DNA from: Paratractidigestivibacter sp963640745
GTDB taxonomy: Bacteria; Actinomycetota; Coriobacteriia; Coriobacteriales; Atopobiaceae
Reading direction: 5' to 3'
Assembly: GCA_963640745.1 (NCBI GenBank)
Contig: CAVIBB010000039.1
Coordinates: 1 to 15,063, forward strand
Length of the DNA stretch: 15,063 nucleotides
In this document: piece after piece, positions 1 through 6,700 of the stretch
Numbering within the stretch: position 1 is the stretch's first letter
How the letters are laid out: each line of letters begins with the position of its first letter
The notes under the pieces: model-generated
What the model saw: the letters and a program-made list of their open reading frames with translations, nothing else
Databases searched by the model: none
Told to the model about the DNA's origin: nothing
Made by a program: the position numbers and the translations under genes

Positions 1-596
1 GCCCCGCAGCCCTCTTCCGGCAGCGGCTTGGCAAGCTCCTCGCGCGTCGCGTACGCGACGGCGATCGCGACGAGCGGCGAGAAGGCCTCGAGCGCAAAGA
101 CGCACTGATGCGGCGCCCAGGTCGCGATCCAGCCCGCGAGCGCGGGGCCGACGATGACGGACGCGCCGGTCGCCATCTGGTTCAAGCCGTTCATGCGCGC
201 CAGGTGCGCGGCATCCTCGGTAAAGAAGCGAGGGTAGGCGTCGACCGCGGTCGTTCCCGCGCCGAAGAAGAACCCCAGCAGCGCGGAGGCGAGCGCGAGC
301 ACAGGGTAGCTCACCGGCAGAAGCCAGCCCGCGAAACCCACGGCCGAGATCGCCGCGAGCGAGACGAGCAGGGTCTTGCGCGGCCCTACCCGGTCAATGA
401 CCGGCCCACCGCCAAGATTTCCCAGCACAACGGCCATGTTCATGAGGAAGACGAGCGCCGAGACCTCGAGCGCGCCGGCTGACAGCACATAGGTGGCGCA
501 ACCGATGATGCCGATGAAATACACCGACTGCACGGCGAACATCATAAAGAAATTGATCGCGACGACGCGACGCGTCGGCGAGGCGAGAACTCTCAT
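1..596 (-). CDS. MFS transporter, N-terminal part (cut by window edge)
   Basis: I translated the minus strand from the ATG at 596-594. It stays open for 198 codons to the window edge, so the C-terminal half is missing. The protein is very hydrophobic, with about six likely membrane helices. Between helices 2 and 3 it has the typical major facilitator motif A, GGPVIDRVGPRK, at about residues 63-74, which matches the GxxxDRxGxRK pattern. An AAGGAG ribosome binding site lies at 607-612, 10 nt from the start, which supports this ATG. MFS proteins move small solutes across the inner membrane by symport, antiport or uniport. The substrate cannot be read from this fragment. It is divergent from the suf operon, and a LacI/cre-like site lies 58-71 nt upstream, hinting at carbon-source control (inference). 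Confidence 0.85.
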   Translation of the reverse strand, partial: MRVLASPTRRVVAINFFMMFAVQSVYFIGIIGCATYVLSAGALEVSALVFLMNMAVVLGNLGGGPVIDRVGPRKTLLVSLAAISAVGFAGWLLPVSYPVLALASALLGFFFGAGTTAVDAYPRFFTEDAAHLARMNGLNQMATGASVIVGPALAGWIATWAPHQCVFALEAFSPLVAIAVAYATREELAKPLPEEGCG

Positions 597-653
597 GTTT
601 AAAACGCTCCTTATGTAGCTGGTCGACAGAGACAAAAAGCTCTGCAGGCTAAA

Positions 654-667
654 TGGGAGCGCTTTCA
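654..667 (-). promoter_or_regulatory. LacI/CcpA-type operator (cre-like) upstream of the MFS gene
   Basis: On the minus strand this reads TGAAAGCGCTCCCA. It matches 13 of 14 positions of the cre consensus TGWAANCGNTNWCA and has the central palindrome AGCGCT. LacI-family regulators bind sites of this kind. It sits 58-71 nt upstream of the MFS start codon, a normal place for an operator. No experimental or comparative evidence is available here, and actinobacteria may use another LacI member rather than CcpA. Confidence 0.4.
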
Positions 668-770
668 AACATGAACATGATGGGTTCCTTATCGCCGTGT
701 ACGGACACCGGGCCATTCTACACCCGCACCGACGCGGCGCCCCTTTTTGTGGAGAAACCCGTCCGATTCG

Positions 771-797
771 TAAATCCCCCCAATCAAGGGGTATTTA
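771..797. promoter_or_regulatory. 27-bp inverted repeat, candidate Rrf2/IscR-type operator of the suf operon
   Basis: The arms TAAATCCCCC (771-780) and GGGGTATTTA (788-797) are complementary at 9 of 10 positions around a 7-nt centre. The AT-rich flanks with an inner C-run/G-run resemble the shape of IscR type 2 sites (WWWWCC...GGWWWW). The site ends 25 nt before the TATAAT box at 823, so a bound protein would lie beside or over the -35 region. An IscR-like Rrf2 regulator is encoded just after the operon, making it the natural candidate ligand (inference). Confidence 0.45.
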
Positions 798-800
798 CAC

Positions 801-828
801 CTCGACCGCGAACCTCTTGCCGTATAAT
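801..828 (+). promoter_or_regulatory. Probable suf operon promoter
   Basis: A perfect TATAAT -10 box lies at 823-828, about 68 nt upstream of the sufC start. The -35 is poor: CTCGAC at 801-806 with a 16-bp spacer is the best-placed hexamer. A TTTACA at 794-799 looks better but lies 23 bp away, which is too far. A strong -10 with a weak -35 next to an inverted repeat fits a regulated promoter. Confidence 0.55.
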
Positions 829-895
829 CCCTACGCGTTCCTATGAATTAGGCAAGCGGGCATGCGCGCCCGCGCACCATATATAAGGAGAGAGA

Positions 896-1702
896 ATGTC
901 CACAGCGCTTCTGAACGTGAGCGGCGTCTCGGCGGGAACCGAGGATAAGCCCATCCTTCACGGCATCGACCTGGCCGTCGGCGAGGGCGAGTGCCACGTC
1001 CTCATGGGCCCGAACGGCGCGGGCAAGTCCACGCTCGGCCACGTCATCATGGGCGACCCGACCTACCGCGTGACCAGCGGCTCCATCGAGTTCGCGGGCG
1101 CCGACCTCACCGACGCCTCCGCCGACAAGCGCAGCCTCGCCGGAATCTTCCTCTCTTACCAGGCCCCCGTCGAGGTCCCGGGCGTTCCCCTCTACAGCTT
1201 CCTGCGCACCATCTGCCAGATGCGTCCCGAGCTCAAGACCACCGCGCGCAAGTTCCGCAAGCGCGTGGGCGACATCGCCGACCAGCTCGACCTCGACCAG
1301 TCCTTCCTCATGCGCGAGCTCAACGTCGGCTTCTCCGGCGGCGAGAAGAAGAAGATCGAGATGCTCCAGCTGCTGCTCCTGCAGCCCAAGCTCGCCATCC
1401 TCGACGAGACCGACTCCGGCCTCGACGTCGACGCCCTCGGCGTGGTCTCCCGCGGCATCGCGGCCTACCGCGAGCAGTGCGACGGCGCCCTCATCGTGAT
1501 CACGCACAACACCCGCATCCTCGAGCGCCTCGACGTCGACAGCACCCACGTCATGGTCAAGGGCCACATGATGGCCGAGGGCCCGGCGTCGCTCATCTCC
1601 GAGATCGACGCCAACGGCTTCTCGACCTACGAGCAGATGGCCGCCGAGAAGGGCTACATCGCCGCGCCGAGCGCCGAGGCCGCCGAGGGAGCTGACGCCT
1701 AA
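896..1702 (+). CDS. sufC: Fe-S cluster assembly ATPase SufC
   Basis: SufC is the soluble ABC-type ATPase of the SufBC2D scaffold. ATP binding reshapes SufB and SufD so that an Fe-S cluster can be built. The 268-residue protein shows Walker A GPNGAGKST (38-46), a Q-loop glutamine (89), the SufC-type signature FSGGEKKK (146-153), Walker B LAILDE (166-171) followed by a D-loop, and the switch histidine 204. Length and motifs are normal for SufC, with a somewhat longer alanine/glutamate-rich C-terminus. The ATG at 896 has an AAGGAG ribosome site at 885-890. It is the first gene of the suf operon, and its TAA is followed with no gap by the GTG of sufB. It acts in the cytoplasm. Confidence 0.97.
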   Translation: MSTALLNVSGVSAGTEDKPILHGIDLAVGEGECHVLMGPNGAGKSTLGHVIMGDPTYRVTSGSIEFAGADLTDASADKRSLAGIFLSYQAPVEVPGVPLYSFLRTICQMRPELKTTARKFRKRVGDIADQLDLDQSFLMRELNVGFSGGEKKKIEMLQLLLLQPKLAILDETDSGLDVDALGVVSRGIAAYREQCDGALIVITHNTRILERLDVDSTHVMVKGHMMAEGPASLISEIDANGFSTYEQMAAEKGYIAAPSAEAAEGADA

Positions 1703-3130
1703 GTGAGCGACGAGCGCACCCAGAACCGCACGCAGGTCTCCGACGTCGACCGCTCCCTCTACGACTTCACCAAGTCCGAGGAGGGCTACGAGCGCTACGC
1801 CGACGGCCTCACCCCCGACATCGTCCGCGCCATCAGCGCAAAGAAGGACGAGCCGGAGTGGATGCTCCAGATGCGCCTCGACGCGCTGGACAAGTACCAC
1901 GCCCGCCCGATGGCCGACAACTGGGGCCCCTCCATCGCGGGCCTCGACCTCGACCACATCTCCACCTACGTCTCGCCCAAGACCAAGCAGGCCAAGAGCT
2001 GGGACGACGTGCCCGAGGACATCAAGGACACCTTCGAGCGCCTGGGCATCCCGGCGGCCGAGCGCGACAGCCTGGCCGGCGTCGGCGCCCAGTACGACTC
2101 CGAGATCGTCTACCACAACATGCGCGAGGAGGTCGCCAAGCAGGGCGTCGTCTACACGACCATCGAGGACGCGCTGCACGACCCCCAGTGGGAGCCCGTG
2201 GTGCACGAGTACTTCGGCACCCTCATCCCGCCCACCGACCACAAGTTCGCGGCGCTGCACTACGCCGTGTGGAGCGGCGGCTCGTTCGTCTACGTGCCGG
2301 CGGGCGTCACGCTCGACTACCCGCTGCAGAGCTACTTCCGCCTGAACGCCGCGGGCGCGGGCCAGTTCGAGCACACGCTCATCATCGTGGAACCCGGCGC
2401 CGACCTGCACTTTATTGAGGGCTGCTCCGCCCCGAAGTACTTCGAGGCCAACCTTCACGCCGGCGCGGTCGAGCTCTTCGTCAAGGACGGGGCGCGCCTG
2501 CGCTACTCGACCATCGAGAACTGGTCGAAGAACATGTACAACCTCAACACCAAGCGCGCGAAGATCGGCGCCGACGCAAAGATGGAGTGGGTCTCAGGCT
2601 CCTTCGGCAGCCACGTCTCGTATCTGTACCCCACCACCATCATGGAGGGCGCGCGCTCGAGCTGCGAGTTCACCGGCATCACCTTCGCCGGCGCCACGCA
2701 GGACCTCGACACCGGCTGCAAGGTCGTCATGAACGCGCCGGACACGACCGCGTCCGTCAACACCAAGTCCATCTCCAAGGACGGCGGCGTGAACACGTTC
2801 CGCAGCTCCGTCGTGGTGGGCCGCCGCGCCGACCGCGCGCGCTGCAGCGTTTCTTGCCAGTCGCTCATGCTGGACAACATCAGCCGCTCCGACACCATCC
2901 CGGCCATGGACGTGCGCAACGCGACCGCCCAGGTGGGCCACGAGGCCACCATCGGCCGCATCTCCGACGACACGATCCTCTATCTCATGAGCCGCGGCTG
3001 CTCGGAGGCCGAGGCGCGCACGCTCGTGGTCAACGGCTTCGCGAACCCCGTCTCCAAGGAGCTCCCGATGGAGTACGCCGTCGAGATGAACAACCTGATC
3101 AAGCTCGAGATGGAAGGGGCCATCGGCTAA
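1703..3130 (+). CDS. sufB: Fe-S cluster assembly scaffold protein SufB
   Basis: SufB is the scaffold subunit that receives sulfur from SufS/SufU and, with SufD, holds the nascent cluster. The protein has 475 residues, typical for the family. It has the right-handed beta-helix core and the C-terminal SufBD signature (HEATIGRISDDTILYLMSRG, starting at 413). Cys385 aligns with the essential E. coli Cys405 (27 residues before the EHE triad), and His413-Glu414 align with His433-Glu434. The residue before them, Glu432 in E. coli, is Gly412 here. The start is GTG, directly adjoining the sufC stop codon, with a GGGAG ribosome site inside the end of sufC, so translation is probably coupled. The sufD ATG overlaps its stop codon by one base. 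Confidence 0.96.
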   Translation: MSDERTQNRTQVSDVDRSLYDFTKSEEGYERYADGLTPDIVRAISAKKDEPEWMLQMRLDALDKYHARPMADNWGPSIAGLDLDHISTYVSPKTKQAKSWDDVPEDIKDTFERLGIPAAERDSLAGVGAQYDSEIVYHNMREEVAKQGVVYTTIEDALHDPQWEPVVHEYFGTLIPPTDHKFAALHYAVWSGGSFVYVPAGVTLDYPLQSYFRLNAAGAGQFEHTLIIVEPGADLHFIEGCSAPKYFEANLHAGAVELFVKDGARLRYSTIENWSKNMYNLNTKRAKIGADAKMEWVSGSFGSHVSYLYPTTIMEGARSSCEFTGITFAGATQDLDTGCKVVMNAPDTTASVNTKSISKDGGVNTFRSSVVVGRRADRARCSVSCQSLMLDNISRSDTIPAMDVRNATAQVGHEATIGRISDDTILYLMSRGCSEAEARTLVVNGFANPVSKELPMEYAVEMNNLIKLEMEGAIG

Positions 3131-4392
3131 TGGCTGACGAGAAGAACACTGGCGCCGTCGCCGTGGCGGGCGCCGCCGGGTCCCGCGTGCCCGAGGCCGC
3201 GCCGACCGTCACGCTCGAGCGCGTGAACACCCCGCCCGCGCAGACCTGGAACCGCCTGCGCGCCAACGACATAACCCTCACCGTGCCGCGCCTCTCCCGC
3301 AAGGGCGACGTCTACTTCGCGCTGCCGCAGCTCTTCGGCAAGCTCGAGTGCGGTATGGGCGAGAAGGTCACCGACTGGGTCTGCTCCCAGGCCGCCGACG
3401 CCCGCTACGTCGAGGTCCCGCGCAACACCGTGCGCGAGGAGCCCATCGTGGTGGACATCGACGCCGACGCGGGCGCCGTGGCCGACACCGGCGTCATGGT
3501 CCGCGAGGGCGCGACCGCGACGGTCGTCGTGGCGGTCCACGGCGGCAAGAAGTCCGCTGCGGGCACCGAGGGCGTAAACGAGGCCCAGGTCAACAGGGCC
3601 GCCGACGGCGTCACCGCAACCTCCGCGTCGCTCCTGCGCATCGTGGCCGAGGCCCGCGCGCAGGTCACCGTCGTCGAGGTCCTGGGCGTGGCCGACTTCC
3701 AGCAGCACCTCGAGAGCGTGGGCATCAGCGCCGACGAGGACGCCCGCGTCGAGGTGCGCCAGTACGCGCTCGGCGGCGGCACCGTGGCCATGGGCCTCGC
3801 CTGCGACCTCGCCGGCGCCCGCTCCCGCATCGACCTCAGCTGCCGCTACCACGCCCGCGGCACCGAGGTGCTCGACATCAACCACGTGGTGCGCATGCGC
3901 GGCAAGAACACCCGCGCCGAGGTCCGCGAGTCCGGCGCCCTCGACGACGCGGCAAAGAAGTCCCTGCGCGCCACCATCGACCTCGTGCACGGCGCCCGAG
4001 GCGCCAAGGGCAACGAGGCCGAGAACGTGCTCGTGCTCGGCGACGACGTCGTGAACAAGACCATGCCCGTCATCCTCTGCGACGAGGACGACGTGGCCGG
4101 CAACCACGGCGCGACCATCGGCAGCGTGAGCCCCGAGCAGATCGACTACCTCATGAACCGCGGCCTTTCTCGCCACGAGGCCGAGCAGCTCTTCGTCCGC
4201 GCCATCTTCGAGGACGCCATCATGCACGCGCCCGAGGAGGCCTCCCGCAAGGCCGCCATCCTGCGCGCCGAGGAGGTCCTGGGCGCCGACGTCGCGCACG
4301 ACTACGACGAGGCGCAGGGCCAGTCCGCGCCTGTCGACGCGGCCGCCGGCGCGCCCGCCGGCAACGGCACCGAGGAGGCTCAGCAGCAATGA
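3130..4392 (+). CDS. sufD: Fe-S cluster assembly protein SufD
   Basis: SufD is the SufB paralogue that completes the SufBC2D complex and is linked to iron acquisition. The 420-residue product is close to the usual length. Its N-terminus is variable, the beta-helix core is followed by the C-terminal family motif, and NHGATIG places His326 at the position of E. coli His360, a cluster-assembly residue. The cysteine two residues before that histidine in E. coli (358) is Gly324 here. A longer open frame extends upstream in sufB, but the ATG at 3130 is chosen because it overlaps the sufB stop (TAATG), has GGAAGGGG at 3112-3119, and gives the family length. The C-terminal tail is rich in Ala, Gly and Pro and probably flexible. 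The sufS ATG overlaps the stop by 4 nt. Confidence 0.95.
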   Translation: MADEKNTGAVAVAGAAGSRVPEAAPTVTLERVNTPPAQTWNRLRANDITLTVPRLSRKGDVYFALPQLFGKLECGMGEKVTDWVCSQAADARYVEVPRNTVREEPIVVDIDADAGAVADTGVMVREGATATVVVAVHGGKKSAAGTEGVNEAQVNRAADGVTATSASLLRIVAEARAQVTVVEVLGVADFQQHLESVGISADEDARVEVRQYALGGGTVAMGLACDLAGARSRIDLSCRYHARGTEVLDINHVVRMRGKNTRAEVRESGALDDAAKKSLRATIDLVHGARGAKGNEAENVLVLGDDVVNKTMPVILCDEDDVAGNHGATIGSVSPEQIDYLMNRGLSRHEAEQLFVRAIFEDAIMHAPEEASRKAAILRAEEVLGADVAHDYDEAQGQSAPVDAAAGAPAGNGTEEAQQQ

Positions 4393-5663
4393 TCGACGCC
4401 TCCCTCGCCGCGGACATCGAGAAGAACCCCTTCAAGGCGGACTTCCCGCTGCTCGCCGGCCAGCCCGGAATCGCGTTTCTCGACAGCGCCGCCACGGCCC
4501 AGCGCCCCGCGGCCGTCCTCGACGCCGAGCGCGACTTCTACGAGCGCATGAACGCCAACCCGCTGCGCGGCCTCTACGGCCTCTCGGTGATGGCCACCTC
4601 CGAGATCGCCGCCGTCCGCAGGCAGGTCGCGGGCTTCATCGGCGCCCTCGACGAGGCGGGCAAGCCCCTCGCCGACGACGTCGTGTTCACGCGCAACACC
4701 ACCGAGAGCCTGAACCTCATCGCGAAGAGCTTCGCGCCCTGCGTGCTCGAGCCCGGCGACGAGGTCTGCGTCACCGTGATGGAGCACCACTCCGACCTCA
4801 TCCCCTGGCAGCAGGCCTGCCGCGCCGCCGGGGCGAAGCTCGTCGTGATGTACCCCGAGCACGACGGCACCCTCTCCGCCGACGAGATCGCGGCAAAGAT
4901 AGGCCCCAAGACGCGCATCGCCGCCTGCGCCCACGTGTCCAACGTCATGGGCTGCGAGCTGCCCGTGCGCGCCATCGCCGACGCGGTCCACTCGCAGGGC
5001 GGCTACATGGTGGTCGACGCCGCGCAGTCCACGCCGCACCTGGCGGTCGACGTGCGCGAGCTCGGCGCCGACTTCCTCGCCTTCTCCGCTCACAAGTGCC
5101 TGGGCCCCATGGGCATCGGCGTGCTCTGGGGCAAGCACGAGCTTCTCGACCAGATGCCGCCCATGCTCACCGGCGGCGAGATGATCGACTCCGTGACCGA
5201 GCAGGACGCCACCTGGGCGCCCGTGCCCGAGAAGTTCGAGGCGGGCACCCAGGACGCCGCCGGCATCTACGCCACCGGCGTGGCCATCACGTACCTCACC
5301 GAGACCGCAGGCCTCGAGGCCGTGGCCGCGCGCGAGGCGGCGCTCGTTGCCTACACCATGCAAAAGCTCTCTGAGCTGGGCTTCGTTGACATCATCGGCG
5401 GCGCGAACCCGGCGACCCACCACGGCGTCGTGAGCTTCAACGTGCGCGGCGTCCACCCGCACGACGTGGCGAGCATCCTCGACATGTCCGGCGTCTGCAT
5501 CCGCGCAGGCCACCACTGCGCACAGCCCCTCCTCACCTGGCTCGGCGTGGAGAACCTCGCCTGCTGCCGCGCCTCTCTCGCCTTTTACAACGACAAGTCC
5601 GACGTCGACCGCCTGGTCGCCGGCCTCACCCAAGTTTGGCAGGTTTTCAATGGCTGTAACTGA
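4389..5663 (+). CDS. sufS: Cysteine desulfurase SufS
   Basis: SufS is a PLP enzyme (group II cysteine desulfurase) that takes sulfur from L-cysteine and passes it on as a persulfide. The product has 424 residues. Lys236 in FSAHKCLGPMGIG is the Schiff-base lysine. Cys377 in RAGHHCAQP is the persulfide cysteine (E. coli Cys364). The NTTESLNL and VDAAQS segments, typical PLP-binding parts of this fold, are also present. The ATG at 4389 overlaps the sufD stop as ATGA, with GAGGAGG at 4372-4378. The next gene is sufU and no sufE is seen, so the partner is the zinc-dependent SufU, as in Bacillus. The stop overlaps the sufU start by 14 nt. Confidence 0.96.
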   Translation: MIDASLAADIEKNPFKADFPLLAGQPGIAFLDSAATAQRPAAVLDAERDFYERMNANPLRGLYGLSVMATSEIAAVRRQVAGFIGALDEAGKPLADDVVFTRNTTESLNLIAKSFAPCVLEPGDEVCVTVMEHHSDLIPWQQACRAAGAKLVVMYPEHDGTLSADEIAAKIGPKTRIAACAHVSNVMGCELPVRAIADAVHSQGGYMVVDAAQSTPHLAVDVRELGADFLAFSAHKCLGPMGIGVLWGKHELLDQMPPMLTGGEMIDSVTEQDATWAPVPEKFEAGTQDAAGIYATGVAITYLTETAGLEAVAAREAALVAYTMQKLSELGFVDIIGGANPATHHGVVSFNVRGVHPHDVASILDMSGVCIRAGHHCAQPLLTWLGVENLACCRASLAFYNDKSDVDRLVAGLTQVWQVFNGCN

Positions 5664-6084
5664 TCTTTACAACGCCGAGTTCATGGACCACGTGACCCAC
5701 CCCGACTACAAGTACGAGCTCGAGGACGCCGACTGCACGCACGAGGGCGTGAACCCCTCCTGCGGCGACGAGCTCAGATTCCAGGTCAAGTTCGCCGACG
5801 ACGGCACCATCGAGGAGGCCGCTTTCACCGGCCACGGCTGCGCCATTAGCCAGGCCTCTGCCGACATCATGAGCGACCTGATGATCGACAAGACCCCCGA
5901 GCAGGCCATTGAGCTCTGCAAGCTCTTTATGCAGATGATCCGCGGCGAGGTCTCCGAGGACGACCCGTCGCTTCTTGCCCTCGAGGACGCCTCGATCCTC
6001 AAGGACATCGCACACATGCCCGCGCGCGTCAAGTGCGCCGAGCTCGCGTGGCGCACCCTGCAGGAGATGCTCGAGACCCGCTAG
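5650..6084 (+). CDS. sufU: Zinc-dependent sulfurtransferase SufU
   Basis: SufU resembles the scaffold IscU but works as a zinc-bound sulfur acceptor that takes persulfide sulfur from SufS. The 144-residue protein has all expected zinc ligands: Cys38 and Asp40 in NPSCGDE, Cys64 in GHGCAISQAS, and Cys129 in ARVKCAELAW, matching B. subtilis Cys41, Asp43, Cys66 and Cys128. The segment between the second and third cysteine holds the roughly 20-residue insertion that separates SufU from IscU. It starts 14 nt before the end of sufS and has no strong ribosome site of its own, suggesting translational coupling. It is the last gene of the suf operon; two hairpins follow. Confidence 0.95.
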   Translation: MAVTDLYNAEFMDHVTHPDYKYELEDADCTHEGVNPSCGDELRFQVKFADDGTIEEAAFTGHGCAISQASADIMSDLMIDKTPEQAIELCKLFMQMIRGEVSEDDPSLLALEDASILKDIAHMPARVKCAELAWRTLQEMLETR

Positions 6085-6092
6085 TCGCACAG

Positions 6093-6115
6093 GGCAAAGG
6101 GACCGCCCCTTTGCC
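6093..6115 (+). terminator. Hairpin after sufU (GGGAC type), possible leaky terminator
   Basis: A perfect 9-bp stem, GGCAAAGGG/CCCTTTGCC, closes the 5-nt loop ACCGC. It starts 8 nt after the sufU stop. Only a weak T content follows (TGATTG), so it is not a classical strong terminator. It may end part of the transcripts or protect the suf mRNA 3' end. Its core recurs at 10821-10839. Confidence 0.5.
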
Positions 6116-6132
6116 TGATTGCAAGTTTGATC

Positions 6133-6155
6133 GGCGCGAGGCCGCCCCTCGCGCC
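6133..6155 (+). promoter_or_regulatory. Second hairpin, in the leader of the Rrf2 gene
   Basis: A perfect 9-bp stem, GGCGCGAGG/CCTCGCGCC, closes the loop CCGCC. It lies 17 nt after the first hairpin and ends 16 nt before the GGAG ribosome site of the regulator gene. With no T-tract it is probably not a terminator. It may lower expression of the regulator relative to the suf genes or mark an mRNA processing point (inference). Confidence 0.4.
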
Positions 6156-6181
6156 GTCGCCAAGAAGGATTGGAGACCCAC

Positions 6182-6622
6182 ATGGGAATGTTCTCGACGA
6201 AGGGCATCTATGCCCTGCGCGCGATGGCCGACCTCGCGGCCCACGAGGGCTGGGTCTCCCTGGGCGACGTCTCCAAGCGCCAGAACATCTCGCGCAAGTA
6301 CCTTGAGCAGGTCATCTCGCTCATGCACAAGGCCGGTTACGTGACGAGCCAGCGCGGCAAGGGCGGCGGCTACAAGCTCACGCGCGAGGCCAAGGACTAC
6401 ACCTTGGGCGAGATCCTGCGCGCGGCCGAGGGCTCGCTTGCCCCCGTAAACTGCCTCGACTGCTCCAACGGCACCATCTGCCCGCAGGTCAACAGCTGCT
6501 CGACGGTGAGCGTCTGGCGCGACCTCGGCCGCGTGACCTCGGGTTACCTCGACTCGAAGACCCTCGCGGACCTCGTGCCCGAGGACGGCGGCTCCTGCAA
6601 CGTTACGTTTTCGGACCGTTAG
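6182..6622 (+). CDS. Rrf2-family regulator, IscR-like, probable Fe-S sensor of the suf operon
   Basis: Rrf2 proteins are small winged-helix dimers that often sense Fe-S status, NO or cysteine. The 146-residue product has the typical N-terminus (FSTKGIYALRAMADLA), a recognition region around ISRKYLEQVISLMHKAG, and the wing SQRGKGGGYKL. Cys94, Cys100 and Cys106 keep the CX5CX5C spacing of IscR's cluster ligands (Cys92, 98, 104). The fourth ligand, IscR His107, is Val here, while an extra Cys91 forms a CX2C with Cys94; there is also Cys139. I chose the ATG at 6182, with GGAG at 6172-6175, over a TTG at 6170 that has no usable spacing. Position behind sufU suggests it represses sufCBDSU, perhaps through the inverted repeat at 771-797 (inference). 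Confidence 0.9.
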   Translation: MGMFSTKGIYALRAMADLAAHEGWVSLGDVSKRQNISRKYLEQVISLMHKAGYVTSQRGKGGGYKLTREAKDYTLGEILRAAEGSLAPVNCLDCSNGTICPQVNSCSTVSVWRDLGRVTSGYLDSKTLADLVPEDGGSCNVTFSDR

Positions 6623-6700
6623 CGACGGTTCGCGGGCCGCGGGCTTCGCCGGGTGTAGCCTTTTCTGCGCACCTTATCGCGCGTTAGAAAGAAGCACCCT

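Noticed and set aside
794..828. TTTACA as the -35 box of the suf promoter
   Set aside because: The distance to TATAAT is 23 bp, beyond the usual 16-19 bp.
653..886. Short plus-strand open frame in the control region before sufC
   Set aside because: It has no ribosome site or recognisable protein features and overlaps the suf promoter and operator-like repeat.
848..2458. Long minus-strand open frame across sufC and sufB, and similar ones at 3127-4389, 4380-5633 and 13186-15006
   Set aside because: They lie antisense to clearly recognised genes, have low-complexity Val/Ala/Gly/His/Asp-rich products, and arise from the G/C third-position bias of the real genes.
6170..6181. TTG start giving the Rrf2 protein four more residues
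   Set aside because: The purine stretch is almost touching the TTG, whereas GGAG is 6 nt before the ATG at 6182, and Rrf2 proteins normally start close to the STKG motif.
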